From Arctopsyche grandis (Eukaryota > Arthropoda > Insecta > Trichoptera > Hydropsychidae): DNA of 64,000 nt. The translations under genes and the position numbers were made by a program. Every line of letters starts with the position of its first letter. The stretch's first letter is position 1. Below are positions 24,364-33,433 of this stretch, piece by piece. Under the pieces are notes generated by a model, which worked only from the letters and a program-made list of their open reading frames with translations, was not told the origin of the DNA and made no database searches. Location of the stretch: assembly GCF_051622035.1 (NCBI RefSeq), contig NC_135364.1, positions 12,889,501 through 12,953,500 on the forward strand, given 5' to 3'.

Positions 24364-26961
24364 CTGGAGTGTCAGTGAAAAGAACTCAGGGGGCTTGACA
24401 GCCAAATATCATATAATATATATGACTTAATAATACATTTAACCATTCTGATGAATATTCGAAAAATAAGTCAATGCACAATTGTATATAATGTACATTG
24501 TAGTTGAATATCGTAAGTTTCAAAAGCTATTTATATAACTATGCATTGAATTATTTTTAATTAATATTAATTTAAATATGGACTGAAGCTTGACAAGTAA
24601 TTGCGTAATATTTGCCATCACGTAATACAACAATGTTTTACCTCAGTTTATTATAAACAATTTCATACCAGAATGTTTGTTCTGTTGTAAATTTCCTATA
24701 TAAAACTGAGGCAGCAGGATTATATTAGGCGATGCAAGAAATTCATTATTATTACAGAATTTTGCTCATGAAGACCAGGCCATTATTTGATTATCACTAT
24801 AGTGACTTAAAATATTCAATTTAATCATTAAAATCAGAACGGTGAAATGTATATGTGAATTATAAAATGCCAAAATTATTTTTAATTTACCACACAATAA
24901 TTATGGCATTTTTATAAAACCAAACTCTTAAGCTACTATTAAAAAATACCAAAACTTTTAGCGCACATATGTGTGGTTTGTGTAAGAGGCAAAGATGCAA
25001 CGTTGACAAATAACACTTTGTTAAAATAATAAAAATCACTCTTTTTGATGCTATAGAAAATTTTTCTTTTTCTTTATCAAGTATATATAAAATCATGCTC
25101 CATCGACAAAAACACAATGTCAAATTATGGTTAGTTAAAAAAAAAAAATAATGCAAAAAAAAAGAAAACACTGTAATCTAAGTTAGTCAAAGAGCATAAT
25201 AGTAATTTTACTCGACAAACATACAAAAAAACCTCATTTATATAAAGAAAAAAATTATTATTATATAAAAAAGTCAATATTTTGGATTTTGGAATTGAAT
25301 AAATATAAACTAAAATCGAAAAGGATAAAACCTTTATGGAGTAAAATATGTTGTATATCAAGGAAATGAAGAAGTCATTACATTATGACCTTTGAACAAA
25401 GTTGTACGATAAAAACTCAGTATTGCTTTTATAAGAGACAGAATTCAAAAAGAAAAATTATGATTTTAACATGAATACAATCGAAATACAAATGAGGTTT
25501 GCTGTATAGCAAAAATTATTTTAATTTACGCATTTGATTAGCTGTGTTATTTGGGCTCAATATTGCATAGGCAATGCATTACGACGCACACAGATGCCGC
25601 CGTACATTGTGTACCTCAATTATGTTGCGGTTCGTCAGCGACTCGTGTGGTTCGTTATATTCAGTATACTTGAGTAAGACCTGAAACAAAGAACATCCGA
25701 GAATGAGCACATGAAATAATCACACAAATAGTGTTCCAATTATTGCATTTATGAATTAAAAATTAGAAAATAGAACCTTATCCATATCTGTACTGGCATA
25801 TTGGTATAATTTGTTGTTGGAACTGAATATTATAAGTGCAATTTCACAATCGCAGAGGACACTCAGCTCGTATGCTTTCTTCATCACACCAAATTTGCGT
25901 TTGTTGAACGTCACCTGAAAACATCAGTTGAGATTTAATAAATATAAAAAAAAAATCAGAGTTAAATTTTTTAACTATTTATTTATTTCTATATACAAAT
26001 AAAAATGTATTTCATCGAAAATTTTAACTGTTAACCCTTTGAATGTTGACCTACGTATGTAGATCCGTATTTTGCCAACAAGTCCACGGAACTGAAAAAC
26101 GCCGATAGGCGTCGTATTTTGACCATGTACAAAGTAAATAAGAATACTACCTGCTAATCCTTTCAAGGTAGCATTGAAAAAAAATGCATTGAACATGGGT
26201 CGTGTAATCCGTGTCATTCATTTTTAAACGTTTATTAAGACTGGTTTACACCGGAATTTCTGAATTTATAACCATAGCAGAATTTCCCGATGGAAATCCC
26301 TAACTGCTGAGTATTTTAGATTGTGGCTTGGCATTTGGATTGCGAGCATTACATTTTAACAACAATGAAGAAGATGGAACGTGTTTTGGAAAAATATATT
26401 CTTTAAGAGACTTATTTTGTTTATTTTATATTGTTACAAGATATATTAGAGTCTAAACACACCTTTACAAGACTCGAAATACTCGGCGGTAGTTATCTAG
26501 GGTTTGTTTGGATTATCTACAATTTTTACACCGGCTTTTTATTGGATTTCTAAATAATTTTAGTTGGAAATATTGGCGAAATTTACAGCGTGGCGGGCTT
26601 TCAACAGAAAAAACGTCAGCACTCGAAGGGTTAAGTAAATGTAGAGACTGATAAATTTAATATGAGCCTCCAAAAAATTATCAAAGGAACAAAGGAAAGG
26701 TGAAAATTTTCCTGACCAGTCGATTTAAATGGCTGGAATTTTGTTTATAATTGGTTCTTGATTTACCTTATGTTCATATGTTTTATTGTATAATATACTA
26801 GGATTTCAGTCCTATTTTATGGTTTCTTAAAAAAATTTTGCCTTTCCAATGGCTCAGTCTGTCCTTGTATTGAGTATAAATGATGGAAAAATAATTGAAA
26901 ATCCAACCTGACGGTTCCGTTCATCCGTGATCCGGGAAATTTGTATTTTCTTACGACCCAT
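22642..26961 (-). CDS. Mef2: MEF2 MADS-box transcription factor (eight coding exons, complete)
   Basis: Minus-strand exons 26961-26908, 25914-25777, 25680-25615, 24363-24069, 23728-23490, 23397-23273, 23088-22853 and 22778-22642 join in phase to 430 codons ending TAG. Residues 1-57 are the MADS box ([38 protein letters not shown]) and 58-86 the MEF2 domain ([20 protein letters not shown]). Exon 4 begins [18 protein letters not shown] and resembles the vertebrate alpha-2 type exon. Residues 338-345 form IKAEPVSP, the sumoylation/phosphorylation motif. A His-rich stretch follows, and the protein ends [14 protein letters not shown]2 binds YTA(A/T)4TAR as a dimer and drives muscle, fat-body and neuronal genes. 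A strong start context (GCTGCCATGG) supports the ATG at 26961. The reading frame stays open upstream to the acceptor at 27049. Confidence 0.97.
24364..25614 (-). other. Mef2 intron 3
   Basis: 1.25-kb AT-rich intron between the MEF2-domain exon and exon 4. I looked for a second exon-4-like copy (vertebrate MEF2 genes have two mutually exclusive ones) and did not see one. No mobile element recognised. Confidence 0.6.
25615..25914 (-). CDS. Mef2: Mef2 exons 2 and 3 (rest of MADS box and MEF2 domain)
   Basis: Exon 2 (25914-25777) encodes [20 protein letters not shown] through ASTDMDK. Exon 3 (25680-25615) encodes [22 protein letters not shown]. Both are phase 0. These residues make the dimer interface and the cofactor groove, and I see no change at the core positions. 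Confidence 0.95.
25915..26907 (-). other. Mef2 intron 1 within the MADS box
   Basis: Roughly 1-kb intron splitting the MADS box after Gln18. More than half of it is the piggyBac-like element at 26035-26630. Confidence 0.85.
26031..26634. mobile_element. piggyBac-like non-autonomous element in Mef2 MADS-box intron
   Basis: TTAA target sites stand at both ends (26031-26034 and 26631-26634). Just inside are inverted ends CCCTTTGAATGTTGAC and, on the other strand, CCCTTCGAGTGCTGAC (13 of 16 matching). The 596-bp body has no transposase frame. TTAA duplication with CCC-start ends is the hallmark of the piggyBac superfamily. The imperfect ends indicate an old copy. Confidence 0.8.
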
Positions 26962-27049
26962 GGCAGCAATCTTGGTGAGCGGTTGAAAGGCAGCTGGGCG
27001 AGTAACCGCGAAGCGCGGAAGTGGAGCGGCTCCTGCTGCTAACACCCCA
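26908..27049 (-). CDS. Mef2: Mef2 first coding exon (5'UTR end plus codons 1-18)
   Basis: Acceptor TTGTTTCAG precedes 27049; 88 bases of leader precede the ATG at 26961; the exon ends at Gln18 before the donor GTTGGA. The leader has no in-frame stop (it would read LAAGAAPLPRFAVTRP), so an N-terminal extension is formally possible if an upstream exon supplied an ATG in frame. MEF2 proteins normally begin at MGRKK. Confidence 0.9.
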
Positions 27050-27732
27050 CTGAAACAATCATTAAATGCAAATTAAAACAAGCCATAAACATAATAAAGC
27101 ACGACCATGCGAAAACGATGCAGGGGTTGCCTTAAAATCCATGTATGATTGATATAAATATGTACATACATAGTTTACGATTAATGAATGAAGCGAGTTA
27201 CACACGTCATCGTCACCTTCTAGTACTAAATAAAGAAAGCTCTTGCATACGATCGATTCTTTGAATAGGTACACTTTTCTACAGTATGACTCAAATTGTT
27301 CAATAAGTATGATATCATATCGAATATCAATAAATTAGATTAAATTGAAGTCATATATTCATCTGAAAAAGACTAACAAATGCATAGAATAATGATCATT
27401 TATATATTCCATGAAAAAAAAACGTTGAAAAATCAACGGGCACAACACTAGTATGTGTACATAAATACATAAATAAATACAATATGATACGCTTGCAATT
27501 TTAGCCAATAATATCGGTATTATTCTAAGAAAAATTCATTTGAATTTCAATATTAATTCCACTTGAATAAATAACATAAAAACAAATTTATTCATAAAAT
27601 TAATTAAATAATATGAGACGCGAATCGACGAGGCTTCGCTGCAATATCAATTACCTATACATAAAAATAATGTGATATGTATATCAAGTTAAATTTTCCG
27701 ATCGAAAACTGAAGATTTTCATTATATTACAT
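27050..27732 (-). other. Start of long Mef2 5' intron, featureless
   Basis: AT-rich DNA directly upstream of the first coding exon. No exon, element or hairpin of note seen. Confidence 0.5.
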
Positions 27733-27980
27733 TATCATCATCATTTGGATGAAGGTCTCTCCACACACGCTTCGATTTCCGTCTCTATTTTGAGCAACTC
27801 TCATCTATTTCACCCAATTCATTTTTCTGATTTCATCAACCCATTTCCATTGTGGCCTTCCTTGCACCGTCTTAAATTCTTTCGGGTACCATTTGAGCAC
27901 TTCTTTTGTCCATTCTTTTGGCTACGTGACACAGCCATTGCCATTTCAATCTCTTCACTCGCTCCATTACATGACTCGGT

Positions 27981-28162
27981 GACTATTTCGCATATGGCGA
28001 ACTCGCATACGTCACTAAAATCTCGATCACGCAATATGTGGCACTCGAAAATTCCACCCATCAAGAGACAACCACGCAAACTATCACACTAATGAGAATT
28101 CGAGTGCCAGATATTCAGTATTTGCGATTTTCGTGGCGACGATTGTCGTGTGCGAAATAGTC
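27981..28162. mobile_element. Foldback MITE nested in RTE fragment
   Basis: The left arm begins GACTATTTCGCA and the right arm, reversed, begins GACTATTTCGCA too. Matching blocks continue inward (CGTC-C-AAAATC, then TGGCACTCGAA) for about 70 bp of imperfect inverted repeat. There is no coding capacity. Superfamily not assigned because the flanking duplication is unclear. Confidence 0.6.
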
Positions 28163-28216
28163 CGTATACCCCAGTACATACATACATATATCAACTAACC
28201 TTGTCATACTTCTCAC

Positions 28217-28635
28217 AAGTAACGGCTCGTGCATAGGAGCTACGGCGCTGCAGCACCCCCAGAAATATTACGAAAAAATCGCATTTGTATATATGTACAT
28301 ATTTACAACTTATAAACATAATTAGATATTTAACTTTATACTCATAATGGGTCCCCTGCGAAACATCAATTCTCCGAACCATTATTAATGAGTAAGGACC
28401 GGCGGACAAAATGCTCGACGTATAAAAAAAATGGTTCACTATTGTCAATTTCTATTATCAACCTTTTTTTTTCTTCTCCTGCTTTCTCGGGCAATGGAGA
28501 GGTATATTGATTTTTATGGCGGCAACTTGACCGCCGGTCTCTATTAATGAGTATGTCAAATTTTTAAATGTGATTTTTTCGTAATTTTTCTGAGGGTGCT
28601 GCAGCGCCGCAGCTCCTATGTACGAGCCGCCACTG
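28217..28635. mobile_element. hAT-type MITE, 419 bp
   Basis: The right end reversed starts CAGTGGCGGCTCGTACATAG; the left end reads AAGTAACGGCTCGTGCATAG. The inverted similarity extends over about 65 bp, including GGCGCTGCAGCACCC. Flanking 8-bp sequences CTTCTCAC and CTTTTCAT match at 6 of 8. CAGTGGCG-type ends plus an 8-bp duplication fit the hAT superfamily. It interrupts RTE sequence that is continuous in the copy at 31.5 kb. Confidence 0.75.
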
Positions 28636-28760
28636 CTTTTCATCCACGTATTCTATATTAATTTCCTTTCTTTTCCTATCTTTCCTCATTACATCGATCA
28701 TAAAGCGTTCAACATTTCTTTGAATGCATTGCAGTTTCTGTAACATTTAAGCGTTCAACA

Positions 28761-29000
28761 TCCATACGTCATAACTGGCTAAACACATTGATCTTCAAAC
28801 AAAGTGACATATTTGATTAAAATCGGCGTTCATTCACCCAAATGCATTTCATCTGAATTTCATATCTTCAGTAGGTACCTTTTATTTGCTACTAGACATG
28901 TTATTCTATTACATATGTTATGTAAATCATTGATAGGATCCTTGGCCTTAACGAGAAAGTTTATAAATCGACAGTTTCGCGCAAAAATTGAATTGTTGCA
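28761..29000. other. Intronic spacer
   Basis: AT-rich sequence between the RTE fragment and the first GC-richer island. Nothing recognised. Confidence 0.4.
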
Positions 29001-29275
29001 TATCACGAACGCGCACTCGTCCGGGGTGTTGTTATTGTACAGTGGCGTGCGGTCAAGAGGCGGAGGGAGGGCGGCTCGAGGGTATGGGCGGTCGGTCTAG
29101 TTTGCGGCTTTTGTTCTTGGCGGGTGGAGTAGCGGACACGCGAGTGCAGTGGCGTGCGCCCGGGGGCCGCAACAGGGTCAAGCACGATACCTTACATGCC
29201 AAATGCACACACCGCCCCCTGCCGCCCCCGCTCGACGGGGGGCGCGGGTCACCTCGATTCCTATTCGTATATGCA
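29001..29275. promoter_or_regulatory. GC-rich island in long Mef2 intron (candidate control element)
   Basis: A short GC- and CpG-rich block inside AT-rich intron DNA, with no frame of recognisable content. It could be an enhancer or an unrecognised first exon. The inference is from composition only. Confidence 0.3.
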
Positions 29276-29944
29276 GTTTTTTTTTGGGTTCGTCAAAACA
29301 AACACTCTCGCCTCAGACGTTTGCAATAAAACTTATGAGCTTTGGCTTCTGGCATGTCGAATGATGTAATTGATGGTTGAAATTCGGATGACTCAACATA
29401 GGAAAAAAAATAAAAATGGGCTATCTTCAAGACAATGTTTTATGCTGTTCAATTTTGGAATTATTGTTACTGGTTATTTAATTTTATTTGGGTCTCGTTA
29501 AAATTTACCTTTTCACGGTATTTAATATTTTATTATTCAACTACGAATGTTGCGTTTTCTAGAAGTAAAAGCTTGGTTTGAGCAATTTTAACAGCTCAAT
29601 TTTTTAAATGTGAAGTTGACGACTTATACATATGTACATACAAAGGCAGCAATGCCCTTTAAAACTAATGAAATAATAAGTACATAAATACATACATATG
29701 TACATTTATTCGTTTCATTGCTTTAAAACATAACCGTTACAGCTTATAAGTACAAAATTAGCTTCATCTATGTACAACATACATATGTGCCTTTAAATAA
29801 TAGCTAAATGTAATTGAAAATATTAACACAAATTAATTTAAAATAAGAGGTTTGTAAAAAAGATATTGACTGAAGATTTGTATCACAGATAAACTTAGCA
29901 AAATGTTGATAATTTAAGTTTTATATATAAATATAATATACCGT
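29276..29944. other. Intronic spacer
   Basis: AT-rich with TACATATGTACAT repeats at 29625-29705. No gene or element seen. Confidence 0.4.
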
Positions 29945-30191
29945 TAATAGGACGTTTGGCCTTTTTTGCACATAAATAGACACAGCGTATTGCACTGGTA
30001 GAGCTATTGCATACCAGTAGATTAGTCGTGGGTTCAAGTCCCGGCCAAATACGCTCCTGGTGAGATCTTGTGGTTATTAAAACACAGATCGATAAAACAC
30101 AGATTATAAAAATAATCTAACCATATGTGTCGCCTTGGGGTAATTCCTGTCATGGTACATATGATGTACGTATGAAATAAAAATAAAATAA
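29945..30191 (+). mobile_element. tRNA-derived SINE (copy 1)
   Basis: A tRNA-like head has ACTGGTAGAGC (box-A flank) and a perfect box B GGTTCAAGTCC at 30031-30041 followed by CCGGCC. A tRNA-unrelated body follows, and an A-rich tail ATAAAAATAAAATAAA ends near 30191. Before the tail is a 10-bp stem (30122-30131 with 30154-30163) enclosing the loop motif CTTGGGGTAATTCCTGT, shared with two other elements in the window. The head does not fold as an intact tRNA, so this is not a tRNA gene. Confidence 0.8.
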
Positions 30192-31292
30192 AGGAGTGAA
30201 AATATTAGAAGAATGGATTCAAATGTGTGGGGTTAAGTGGATGAGGATTGCTTAGAACAGAGGCGAATGGAAGCGTGTTGGAAAGGTTTTCATCAAGCAG
30301 TGAATGAATGGATGAATTTTCATATTGTATACTTTGTCAAATATGTATATAGGTATTATATGGAATTATAATAGAATACATATGTGTATGTATAAAATAA
30401 TAGGCACTGATCAAGCGAGCAACGAATCGTGCGAACGTGTATGTCTTCGCAGTTTATTTAACATTTTCATGTCAATTTACCTTTTTGTTTAAAAGTCGAG
30501 TGTTTGGCGGGTTGTCTATGGGTGAAATTTTCTTTGTGAATTGTGAACGAACGCTCTGCCAAATGAGTGATCAAAGCTTTGGGACGCGTAACTTTTTTAA
30601 AGGGCGGTGCGATTGATGCGTCATTAATTATGTGGCGCGGAAGGCTACCAAAGAATTTCGGATGATAAGGGACGGGACGGCCCTGGTCCATTGTGAACCA
30701 CTTGAAGCGAAAACTCTCCGCATCGTCGCCCCAATATAAAAATATTTGGGATAAAATAAGGAATCCCTCTTTTGAAATAGACCGCACCGCTTTCCACTCA
30801 CTCGCCCTTCCCCAAGACATTGTTGTATAGCTGTAGGTGTAAGTTTTTCCGAGTTCAAATTTTCCACGGCGAAAAAAATAAAACGCTTTAACAAAAAGGG
30901 CGGGTGGAAAACGTGAACGAAAAAGTGTGACGCAAATTAAACGGGCAACCTTGGTGCCAAACAAAAAACGGGTTAATTAAGAGTAATGTTCGCGCAAAAT
31001 GGGCGAATCGAGATTTTTTCTTCAAATTTAATTCCCTTTTATTTGTTCATTTTTGTCAAATAAAATTTTCGCTCATTTCTTCGTGTACGAATGTGTGAGG
31101 CAAAAAGTCCAAACGTGATTTCGAGTCGACATAATTTTCATAAACGCTGTTTAATTAAATTTGTTTCCTTTCATGTTTAGTGAATTGTAAACGTGTTGTC
31201 AAATTGAATTTAGCGGTCTTCATCGTAATTAATTACGAAACGAGGAATGTTAATGAAGAATTAAGGTCTAATTCTACGAATGAACGTACCTA
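30192..31292. other. Intronic spacer
   Basis: Contains a 165-codon minus-strand frame without ATG start (30964-30467) whose translation I do not recognise. GC content is higher here than in surrounding DNA. No element identified. Confidence 0.35.
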
Positions 31293-31645
31293 TATCATCA
31301 TCATAATTATCTAGAGCCATTCACCATCCACTGCTGGATGAAGGCCTATCCAACACGCTTCCACTCGTCTCTGTTTTGCAAAGCTCTCATCCATCTCACC
31401 CCACACATTTTCCTAATGTCTGTCTACCCATCTTCCCTGCCGTCTATCTTTTACCCTTTTGCATTCTCTCTAGTAAAATTCTAGCACTTCTATTGTCCAC
31501 CTTTCGTCCATTCTTCTAGCCATGTGGCCCACCCATTGCCATTTCAATCTCTTCACCTATCCACTATATCCACTACCCTTGTCATACTTCTCACTCACAT
31601 ATTCCGATTCCTGTCTTTCCTCGTTTTACCATGTTTCCACACTTC
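31293..31645 (-). mobile_element. RTE-type retrotransposon 3' fragment (copy 2)
   Basis: Minus-strand translation gives RLKWQWVGHMARRMDERWT, then after stops and a frameshift a WMR-L-QNRDEWKRVGEAFIQQW-like end, the typical C terminus of RTE-clade polymerases, followed by a TGATGATGATA tail (31293-31303). It is 5'-truncated and carries at least two in-frame stops, so it is a dead copy. Confidence 0.75.
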
Positions 31646-32269
31646 TTTGAAAGATAAATTAATTGCAATAGTTATATACATCCCAAGAAGCTGCTACATA
31701 TGTGCTTACATGCATACATACATACGATTAGACAAGAGAACAAAAATTTAGTTACAACAGAGTGGAAATAAAAACGATCCATTGAGCAATTATAATTGTA
31801 CAAGCCAGAAATGTCCGCCATTGTTTGATTGGATGAAAAATAAAAATAAAAACAGCTTCAAAAGGCTCTAAACCCTTTCAAAACTCGTACATACATACAT
31901 ATATCGCTTCAAGTTAGGATACAATGAAATATTATACCAAATTTGGTAGCCTTAGTTGAAAACTGTGAATTTGCATAGTGGACAAATAAATGTTTGTTTA
32001 ATACAGCACAACCAGACCCGTATTCAAAAGTTCATACAAGCGATTAAGACAAACATTTCAAGTTTAAATAAGTCAACACTTCATACCAATTTAAATTTTC
32101 ATTGATCAAATGACTCATTCGAACGTCTAGTGAGCTTTCGAGCGTAGTTTGCGTCACGCAAAACGAAATTGCCATGGTGAATAAATAATTCGAGCTTTTT
32201 CCGCGTAAAATTCAGCACTACTAACGGTGTCGCAATTATCACACGGAGGGTGGGCTCTGAAAGCCGCTG
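31646..32269. other. Intronic spacer
   Basis: AT-rich with CATACATACATA repeats (31710-31725, 31889-31901). Nothing else seen. Confidence 0.4.
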
Positions 32270-32570
32270 AAACGTTAATTGAAAGTGAGACGAGAATTGT
32301 GCGGTCGAGATTTAAGCGGCGCCACCGAGTGGTACAGCAGGTGTGTATGTGTGCATTGTAAATGCAGATTGCAAACAATGGGTGCAACGCGAAAGTGGGT
32401 CAAGCGTGGTAAATGGAGGGCCGGTGCAACCACGTGCAGGGCCACCACCTGCAGGGCTTCTCGTATCGCACAAATCCCATAAAGGCAAATACGTCGTGAC
32501 CCCACGACTATTGTCAAGATCAACCCTGCTTATAACACCGAGACGTATTGACTCGAATCTTTCCAATTAG
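32270..32570. promoter_or_regulatory. GC-richer island in long intron (candidate control element)
   Basis: Contains GGCGCCACCGAGTGG, GTGCAACCACGTGCAGGGCC and CACCTGCAGG, giving CACGTG and CACCTG E-boxes within 30 bp. E-boxes are binding sites for bHLH factors that control Mef2 in flies. Composition and motif are the only evidence. Confidence 0.3.
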
Positions 32571-32689
32571 AGTTCATTCGCACGTACGATTTCATACCGT
32601 GGAATAATTTGAAGTGTGTGTGTGTGTGAATTTCGCAAGCGCCTAGTAAAAAATCTCAAGACAGTTTTTTTTCTGTGAATGTATTTATT

Positions 32690-32728
32690 ACTAGTCGGCG
32701 TTGTTGGTGATCCCCGGCGTTGCTCGGG
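32690..32728 (+). repeat. ACTAGT + CCCCGGCGTTGCTCGGG dispersed-repeat motif (copy 2)
   Basis: A second copy of the motif at 13291-13318, again with ACTAGT just upstream of a CCCGG(C)-TTGCTCGG near-palindrome. Confidence 0.4.
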
Positions 32729-32789
32729 CGGGTGAAAGTCGAAAAAAATCCTCACAAGAGTTCTGAATTTTTCCAAAACTGGTCTATAA

Positions 32790-32843
32790 AAAAAAAAGTC
32801 CATCTATATATAATATATCAAATATATAGATGGACTTTTTTTT
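32790..32843. repeat. Perfect 22-bp inverted repeat
   Basis: Arms 32790-32811 and 32822-32843 are exactly complementary: eight A, then GTCCATCTATATAT, against the mirror ATATATAGATGGAC and eight T, with a 10-base loop. It sits just left of the mariner-like element but outside its ends. Confidence 0.75.
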
Positions 32844-32891
32844 AAAGAGGATAGTATTAAATGCTCGAACTCTTGCAGATGCATACATTTA

Positions 32892-33433
32892 AGGGGTACC
32901 GGAAAGAAATCCATTTTTTTGTTTAATCAATTTAAATTGATTAATTTTTTTTTGAACATTTTACTCCAAAATATGATCCCTTTCAATTTACATGACTCTC
33001 TACCATCTTTCAGTCCTTCAATTCTTTTCTTGGAAAAGCTTGCCGGTTTTGAACTTACAAAAGATAATAAGTAGTTGGTTTTCCACATCACTTACATTAT
33101 TATTTTTTTTCATCTTAATGTGCGCTTCATGGACCTAAATAGGTATATAGTAGTCCGAAGGAGCAATGTTTGGTGAATACGTAGAGCGCTTTAAAACCAC
33201 GTTATGCTTTGAGACAAAAACACGGATAGGGCTTTTCCCTTGAAAATAGAGAAATATCACGTGTTCTATCGTTCTTCTTTGCGTGCGCGCGGGACCAAAG
33301 TCCATGGTGTTTGGTTTGCCGATCCTTTTATATTCTCCTATATTGTGGATCATGGAGTTACTAGTCTCTACGATAATTCTGCGGTAATTGAAAAAAAAAC
33401 CTGTAAAGATAATGGATTTCTTTCTAGTACCCT
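32892..33433 (-). mobile_element. mariner-like element remnant, 542 bp
   Basis: TA dinucleotides flank both ends (32890-32891, 33434-33435). The inverted ends are AGGGGTACCGGAAAGAAATC and, reversed, AGGGTACTAGAAAGAAATCC, matching over about 20 bp apart from one indel. The minus-strand frame 33353-33135 contains TYSPNIAPSDYY, the mariner transposase block that carries the third catalytic Asp. Only this C-terminal portion survives, so the element is internally deleted and inactive. Confidence 0.8.

Larger units (their letters stand above)
27733..28760 (-). mobile_element. RTE-type retrotransposon 3' fragment, interrupted by two MITEs
   Basis: Read on the minus strand, the segments 28760-28636, 28216-28186 and 27975-27733 give degraded reverse-transcriptase C-terminal sequence (LQCIQRNVERFMIDVMRKDR) running to a WMVNG-like end and a TGATGATGATGA tail. 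A closer copy at 31300-31645 confirms the order. The copy is broken by a palindromic element (27981-28162) and a hAT MITE (28217-28635). The coding remnant has stops and frameshifts. Confidence 0.7.

Noticed and set aside
30001-30060. Possible tRNA gene from a perfect box B
   Set aside because: The acceptor and D arms do not fold, and the sequence continues into a SINE body and A-rich tail.
30467-30964. 165-codon open frame on the minus strand, the longest outside the three genes
   Set aside because: No ATG start, no recognisable domain or signal, and mixed low-complexity content. It lies inside the proposed Mef2 intron and is close to the length expected by chance in a GC-richer patch.
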